DNA from: JBEBVQ01 sp037190845
GTDB lineage: Bacteria > Bacteroidota > Bacteroidia > Chitinophagales > Chitinophagaceae
Reading direction: 5' to 3'
NCBI GenBank assembly: GCA_037190845.1
Contig: JBBCJI010000001.1
Span: forward strand, 272,532-336,531
DNA length: 64,000 bases
Under the pieces are notes generated by a model. The model saw only the letters and a program-made list of their open reading frames with translations, was not told the DNA's origin and searched no databases. Below are positions 58,984 to 64,000 of this stretch, in pieces. Within the stretch, counting starts at the first letter, position 1; every line of letters begins with the position of its first letter. Both the position numbers and the translations under genes were made by a program.

Positions 58984-59283
58984 GCAATTTTGACATTCCT
59001 GATTAATTTTGCACCCGGTTTCAGACATTATTTCCATTTCCGGATTGATTTATAAGGCTATAACTTATTTCCATAAGCCGCTCTCCTTCATACAGGGAGC
59101 GACTTGGCAGGATTTTATTCAGTCTTTTTATGCAAGAAGTGTTTTCCGGCAAAAATCGTGGAACGTTCTTTGTAAGAAGAAAATAAACAAAATTTTCTTA
59201 AAAAAGGCAGAAAAGCAAACTATTTGGCCGCTTTGGTCGTCTTTATAAGGAGTAACCGAATTTAAAATTAAAATTTCTATTCT

Positions 59284-60141
59284 ATGAGGCAGCTAAAAAT
59301 TGCTACCCAGATTACCAACCGCGATTCACAGGCAGTAGAAAAATATCTCCAGGAAATCAGTAAAATATCCATGATCACGCCGGAAGAGGAAACCACCCTG
59401 GCACAGCGTATCCGCATGGGCGACCAGTGGGCGCTGGAAAAACTGGTAAAATCCAACCTCCGTTTTGTGGTATCTGTAGCTAAACAGTACCAGCACCAGG
59501 GGTTATCCCTCAGCGATCTGATCAACGAAGGCAACCTCGGTCTGATCAAGGCGGCACAACGTTTTGATGAAACAAAAGGGTTTAAGTTTATCTCTTATGC
59601 CGTATGGTGGATCCGTCAGTCTATTCTGCAAGCACTTGCAGAGCAAGGTCGTCTTGTACGTCTGCCCCAGAATAAAATTGGCACATACAATAAAGCCAAT
59701 AAGGCTTTTATCGCATTCGAACAGGAACACGAACGGGAACCTTCCACTGAAGAGCTGGCAGAGATCCTTGAAATGAGCGAAACAGAGATCACCAATATCT
59801 TCACCAGCAATACCCGCCATACTTCGCTGGATGCGCCGGTGCACGAAGCTGAAGACGTAGCTATGGGTGACCTGCTGGAAGGCAGCGCCGATACCGATGA
59901 AGATGTGATGAAAGATTCCCTGCGCGCGGAGATCCGCCGCATCCTGAAATCCCTCAGCATCCGTGAAGCCGAGATCCTGGCTGCCTATTTTGGACTGGAA
60001 GGCGACAATGGCCCAACCATTGAAGAGATCGGTGATAAGTATGATCTTACGAAAGAGCGCATCCGCCAGATCAAGGAAAGGGCGATCAAACGCCTCCAGA
60101 AAGCACGGTACAGCAATGCGCTGAAGGTATATCTGGGGTAA
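59284..60141 (+). CDS. rpoD: Primary RNA polymerase sigma factor (RpoD/SigA)
   Basis: 285 residues, the short primary sigma factor of Bacteroidota without the extended sigma 1.1 region. Region 1.2 begins at DSQAVEKYLQEI, region 2 has LVKSNLRFVVSVAKQYQHQG, NEGNLGLIKAAQRFD and the -10 contact helix FISYAVWWIRQSI; region 3 and 4 follow with DLTKERIRQIKERAIKRLQ (the -35 reader). It recognises the TTTG / TAnnTTTG promoters found in this window. Monocistronic with a strong terminator. No exact promoter found in its 340-base upstream gap, which may mean a different or AT-rich promoter. Confidence 0.97.
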   Translation: MRQLKIATQITNRDSQAVEKYLQEISKISMITPEEETTLAQRIRMGDQWALEKLVKSNLRFVVSVAKQYQHQGLSLSDLINEGNLGLIKAAQRFDETKGFKFISYAVWWIRQSILQALAEQGRLVRLPQNKIGTYNKANKAFIAFEQEHEREPSTEELAEILEMSETEITNIFTSNTRHTSLDAPVHEAEDVAMGDLLEGSADTDEDVMKDSLRAEIRRILKSLSIREAEILAAYFGLEGDNGPTIEEIGDKYDLTKERIRQIKERAIKRLQKARYSNALKVYLG

Positions 60142-60163
60142 TGACAAATTCAATCATACAGAT

Positions 60164-60204
60164 AAACGCCGGAACGATGAATAAACATTGTTCCGGCGTT
60201 TTCG
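60164..60204 (+). terminator. Intrinsic terminator after rpoD
   Basis: AAACGCCGGAAC / GTTCCGGCGTTTT (60164-60175 and 60190-60202) with TTTTCGTTT following. Also usable by the convergent cargo gene. Confidence 0.8.
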
Positions 60205-60219
60205 TTTGATGAAATGCTG

Positions 60220-63200
60220 CTACCTGACCAACGTTACATCTCCTTTAAATACCTTCTCTCCGCCGTCAAGAGGCATGGACACCACAATGTGATAGAAATA
60301 AGTCCCGATCTCTGTGGGCTTGCCATCCACAGTACCATCCCAACCACTCCGTGCATCATTCGTTTCAAAAACGACCTGGCCATAACGGTTGAAAACCACA
60401 AAGCTCAGCAGCCGCTCATACTTTACGTTAACGATTCGAAAAACATCATTCAACCCATCTCCATTGGGCGAAAACGCAGTTGGAATACCTGTAATTGACT
60501 GATAGGTCAGATTGATCTTTACCTCTGCCGTACCCGTGCAGCCGTGATGGTTTTTACCGGTAAGAATATACGTTATGGGGGCTGAGGGTCTGGACCAGGG
60601 GCGCTTCACATCCGGAAAATCCAGAAAACGGGGCGGAAACCAGCTCCAGGCGACCGCATCTCCTCCTGAATCCAATTGAATGGAATCTCCTAACTGAATC
60701 GTTGTGTCTGCCGGTGATACCCAGTCAAATTCAAAGGGTGGCAGGATCGTAATATTAAAACTGTCCTTTGTTTCGCAACCGGCCGCGAGACTGCTCGCTG
60801 AGACTATCATATTATATTGGCCGGAAGGAGCAAAAAACATATTGGCACTGTCATGATCATTCTTCAGATGATCAGCCGTCAGCCACTTATACCGGTACCC
60901 CACATTAGAAGATTGCGGGCGTACTGTTATTGCCAGTGAATCTTCCAGGGGACAAAGTACAATATCTTCCGGCACCCTGATTTTCGGATACTGCTCTACA
61001 ACTACAGTATAGCTCGCAGTGCGGGGAGGACAGGTTACCGGTGCACCCGGCTGAAACACAGTTAAAGAAACCGTTGTATTCTTAACCGGACTAATCCGCA
61101 CAGATAATGAAGATGGACTGTCAATCAGATTTTCAGGGGACCAGACAAAAGGAGTGCCCGGTACGATCTCTCCTTCTATCAGTATTTCATCTCCGGGACA
61201 AATCGTATCCGGTGGTGTAATGATCCGTGCGTAAAGGGAATCATAAATCCAGACAGTATCGCGCGAAATGATCTGCTCGCAGCCACACAAGGCGTATGTA
61301 TTGATGATCACATGTTTGGGATTAGGAACAGACGTTCCGGATACAGTCAGCGGTTTGATCTCAAGGGCTGCTGAAGTCTGATTGGGAGCAATCACCACTG
61401 AATCCGAAATCCACTGATAATCTACGCCATTCACGGCATCACCCTCAATCTGAAATTTCACCAAAACCGGATCCGGCTTACGGTCGCTGTTAAAATGCAG
61501 GAATGCGGATTTACATCCGCGTACACAATGTGTTTCCGTAACACCAACGCCTCCTCCGGAGGTATGTGTAACAAATAGTTTCGGCACAATATCAAAGTCA
61601 AACTTGAAAGTAATATTATCAAAACTTGTGTTTGTCTTTGCAGGAGCATACGCATTTGAAGTAACCGGCCAATTTGCTACATTAGAACAAACAGAATGAT
61701 AAATAACACCATCGGGATCCATCCTGTACACTCCGGGATGGGTATGGTCTGCATTCGTCCCCATATAACTACCGAATATAAGGCTATCAAAATTGGGAGA
61801 GAAACCAGCAAAGTATAATGGACGTGAGACGCTTAGAAAAGCATCTGAAGTAAGCGGCATCCCTTGCTGCGCTGTACTATTGGCAAAAGTAGCTACCAAA
61901 ACATTACCGCATACATCTACCATCATGGCCGAAGGTATTACGCTGGCTATTGCAGCTCCGGTCCTGACAGATGCCAGTGAGGATGACAGATCCGGAGATA
62001 GCTTATCAATAAAAACATATCCGTTGGTAATATGGCTGCCAGTTGCGGTTACCGGATAATTGCCCCGCGTAGTACCAGCAACATACACATGTCCGCTGCA
62101 ATCGAAAGCAATTCTTATTGCAATATCATCTTCAGACGTCCCCAAGTAAGTCGTAGCCAAAACCTGATATGAGCTGTTCTTAATCAGCAATGCAAATCCG
62201 TCTTTTCTTCCGGGACGGGTAGGTTTATATGCATGAGCCGTAACCGGAAAGTTAGTGCTTTCCGTATACCCGACAACACCAATGGCATCCTGTGACGCAC
62301 TATATTCGATTCCTATACCGCCGTCCCACCCGGCGCCTCCGATGTAGGTACTATATGTAAGAGCAGTGAGATCCGGTGTCATTTTAAATATAACCGCATC
62401 ATTGCTCCCTGCCAGAGTGCTCCGGTACGCGTTTGCCGTTACCGGAAAATCACCGGATCTTGTATTGGCAGTGACCCAGACATTATCTTCAGCATCAAAT
62501 GTAATATCGGCAGGATTAAGCTCGTTGTTTGCACCTAAAGAATTAGTGCTGCTACCGGTACCCATCAGGAGGGCTTCCTCTCCTGATCCCCCTATAAAGG
62601 TAGATGCCAGCAATGCAGTACCGTCTTCAGAAAAACGGGCTACATATATATCAGACGCGCCGGACATTACAGACTGATAAGCGCCGCCGGTTACCGGAGT
62701 TGTATTATCCGTTGTTCCGCCGGCCATAACCAGTTCGTTATGACCGTTGACCCTGATCGTATGAGGGTGTATCGGCCTTGAACCTGTCCCTCCAAAGAAG
62801 GTAGAATACAGCAAGGTTGTACCATCCTTGCTGATTTTACTGATACCTATGCAATGACTGCCGGGATAAGCAGTCTGATAGGCGCCGATAGTGACAGGCC
62901 ATCCGGCAGAAGCCCTTGCGGCAGTATATACGTTACCGCTGGTATCATACGCAGTACTATGGGCATGCGCGCCAGAACCGCCACTGCCACTGTATGAGGC
63001 AAAAATCAGATCAGGATCTATTATTAGCGCCTGGGTGGTATCATAACCATCGGGGAATGCGAACCGTACGGTTGAACCCTCCAATACATAATGTGAAACA
63101 ACCGGAACACGTTTCCCTTTTATAAGCTGATAGGTATAGGGGGCATTCTCCCAAATCTCATTTACAGAAGTTGTAATGCCGAGTTTACCGTCTTTTGTCA

Positions 63201-63750
63201 GAACAGGAGTTACGCCTTCAAAGGAAAGTTCAATCTGCTGCGGATCCGCACCGGGATGAACAATAAAATCATACTTCACGGAATGAGCTCCGCTACCATA
63301 TATCTTCAGGTCAATATTTTTATAAATACCGGAAAATTCGATGCCGCCATATAAATGCACCCTGCCTGCCCATCTTGCCGGATCACTACCAATAAAATAA
63401 TTATGATAGTACAAACGCTGGTCGCTCTTACGCACCACACCGGAGTATACAGCATTCCTGAATTTTACTTTATAAGCATGATGACGTACCGGAGCATTAA
63501 TATCTGACTGAGCATGATCATGCCATTTATTCACATCTTCCATGTGTGCAAAATCATACAGAAATCCCTCGTCGTGGATATACATCTGTCCTCCCGGTAT
63601 CTCTGCCCTGAAAAACACATTTCGCTCCCATTGCCCCTTATTCTCTATAAAATCTATACTTTTCTCAACAGAATGTGCATTGGCTGATATTCCGGGTAGA
63701 AATACGAGAAAAAAAATAATTTTCAGTATGTAGACTTTATGCATCGTCAT
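60220..63750 (-). CDS. T9SS-secreted SBBP beta-propeller protein with CHU_C domain
   Basis: 1176 residues. Signal peptide, then the DUF7948 domain opening with SIDFIENKGQWERNVFFRAE and YGSGAHSVKYDFIVHPGADP, then SBBP propeller repeats of about 50 residues (for example GVVGYTESTNFPVTAHAYKP, LLYSTFFGGTG; about nine copies), PKD-like or Ig-like beta domains, and the C-terminal type B sorting domain (IPTAFSPNGDGLNDVFRIVNV; VFNRYGQVVFETND; GTYFYHIVVSM). Likely secreted by type IX and anchored to the cell surface. Start at 63750 (MTM) or 63744 (MHKVYILK). Function beyond surface display unknown. Confidence 0.88.
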   Translation of the reverse strand: MTMHKVYILKIIFFLVFLPGISANAHSVEKSIDFIENKGQWERNVFFRAEIPGGQMYIHDEGFLYDFAHMEDVNKWHDHAQSDINAPVRHHAYKVKFRNAVYSGVVRKSDQRLYYHNYFIGSDPARWAGRVHLYGGIEFSGIYKNIDLKIYGSGAHSVKYDFIVHPGADPQQIELSFEGVTPVLTKDGKLGITTSVNEIWENAPYTYQLIKGKRVPVVSHYVLEGSTVRFAFPDGYDTTQALIIDPDLIFASYSGSGGSGAHAHSTAYDTSGNVYTAARASAGWPVTIGAYQTAYPGSHCIGISKISKDGTTLLYSTFFGGTGSRPIHPHTIRVNGHNELVMAGGTTDNTTPVTGGAYQSVMSGASDIYVARFSEDGTALLASTFIGGSGEEALLMGTGSSTNSLGANNELNPADITFDAEDNVWVTANTRSGDFPVTANAYRSTLAGSNDAVIFKMTPDLTALTYSTYIGGAGWDGGIGIEYSASQDAIGVVGYTESTNFPVTAHAYKPTRPGRKDGFALLIKNSSYQVLATTYLGTSEDDIAIRIAFDCSGHVYVAGTTRGNYPVTATGSHITNGYVFIDKLSPDLSSSLASVRTGAAIASVIPSAMMVDVCGNVLVATFANSTAQQGMPLTSDAFLSVSRPLYFAGFSPNFDSLIFGSYMGTNADHTHPGVYRMDPDGVIYHSVCSNVANWPVTSNAYAPAKTNTSFDNITFKFDFDIVPKLFVTHTSGGGVGVTETHCVRGCKSAFLHFNSDRKPDPVLVKFQIEGDAVNGVDYQWISDSVVIAPNQTSAALEIKPLTVSGTSVPNPKHVIINTYALCGCEQIISRDTVWIYDSLYARIITPPDTICPGDEILIEGEIVPGTPFVWSPENLIDSPSSLSVRISPVKNTTVSLTVFQPGAPVTCPPRTASYTVVVEQYPKIRVPEDIVLCPLEDSLAITVRPQSSNVGYRYKWLTADHLKNDHDSANMFFAPSGQYNMIVSASSLAAGCETKDSFNITILPPFEFDWVSPADTTIQLGDSIQLDSGGDAVAWSWFPPRFLDFPDVKRPWSRPSAPITYILTGKNHHGCTGTAEVKINLTYQSITGIPTAFSPNGDGLNDVFRIVNVKYERLLSFVVFNRYGQVVFETNDARSGWDGTVDGKPTEIGTYFYHIVVSMPLDGGEKVFKGDVTLVR

Positions 63751-63840
63751 TTAGGTTTACAGGAAGAATACATTATTTTAATAACATTCGAAATATCCGG
63801 AATACGCTCCCGATCTTTCCGTTTAAGTATTACTCCGGAG

Positions 63841-64000
63841 TTATTCTTTAACAAACTTTACTCTTTTCACATTTCTACCTTCCTGCAAGATCTCTGCAAA
63901 ATAGATTCCCCGTGCCAGATCTCCAACATGCAGTACAACGGCATGCCCTTTTCCGGGACGAACAACATCCAATACCTGTCCCGCCATACTCACAATGCGG
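63841..64000 (-). CDS. 3' end of a T9SS type A sorting-domain protein (partial)
   Basis: The last 52 residues of a gene that continues past the right edge. They read RIVSMAGQVLDVVRPGKGHA and then VVLHVGDLARGIYFAEI, ending VKRVKFVKE, the classic type A C-terminal sorting signal: a V/L-x-x-G-Y/F strand (ARGIYFAEI) and a basic end. The signal implies export by the type IX system, but the domain that does the work lies outside the window. Confidence 0.85.
   Translation of the reverse strand, partial: RIVSMAGQVLDVVRPGKGHAVVLHVGDLARGIYFAEILQEGRNVKRVKFVKE

Overview
The window is chromosomal DNA of a Bacteroidota bacterium, most likely of the Chitinophagaceae (Chitinophaga or a relative). Evidence: type IX secretion cargo with gliding-motility C-terminal domains and a PorP/SprF partner, a short primary sigma factor of 285 residues, several promoters of the Bacteroidota form TTTG-N20-TAnnTTTG, a TPR-containing NarL-type histidine kinase, and few Shine-Dalgarno sites. 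It is ordinary core chromosome with many small palindromic intergenic elements. I see no phage, plasmid, CRISPR array or transposase.

Layout. 1-15.1 kb: an orphan LuxR-type response regulator, small secreted proteins and lipoproteins, a SemiSWEET transporter, a large hybrid histidine kinase, an LpxR-like outer-membrane lipid A deacylase behind an alpha/beta hydrolase, a frameshifted membrane gene, a TPR histidine kinase and a pentapeptide-repeat protein. 15.3-19.3 kb: the most interesting region. One promoter drives two tandem cysteine-rich leader peptides (31 and 32 codons). Each is followed by an intrinsic terminator and each has a segment that could form an antiterminator. Downstream lie a CysM-like cysteine synthase, a JAMM protease (Mec) and a CysO-ThiF-rhodanese fusion, then a tRNA-Cys gene. 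A second, different tRNA-Cys lies at 22.7 kb. This reads as a thiocarboxylate-dependent cysteine pathway under a double cysteine attenuator.

19.3-27 kb: 1-Cys peroxiredoxin, a DUF6580-type membrane protein, guaB, HU, lgt, a DUF445 protein and a DUF58 protein. 27-38 kb: an MFS transporter and a surface-glycan region. It has two paralogous multi-membrane glycosyltransferase-like proteins with TPR tails flanking UDP-galactopyranose mutase and a GT2 enzyme, then an EamA exporter, a YdcF lipoprotein, a GT2-DUF2062 fusion and tRNA-Pro. 38-50 kb: a nested palindromic element, a methionine aminopeptidase, a T9SS adhesin operon (SprB-repeat protein, PorP/SprF, OmpA/PD40 protein) and a START-SDR-epimerase operon. 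50-64 kb: MarC, a DUF4412 protein, a secreted C1 peptidase, gapA, pgk-metX, a RES/Xre toxin-antitoxin pair, glutaryl-CoA dehydrogenase, rpoD, a large T9SS propeller protein and the 3' end of another T9SS cargo gene.

A family of palindromic MITE-like elements with nested inverted repeats (near 4.3, 16.1, 27.3 and 38.5 kb) fills many gaps between genes. One copy sits between the cysteine attenuator and its first enzyme gene. All assignments come from reading the sequence; no database search was run.
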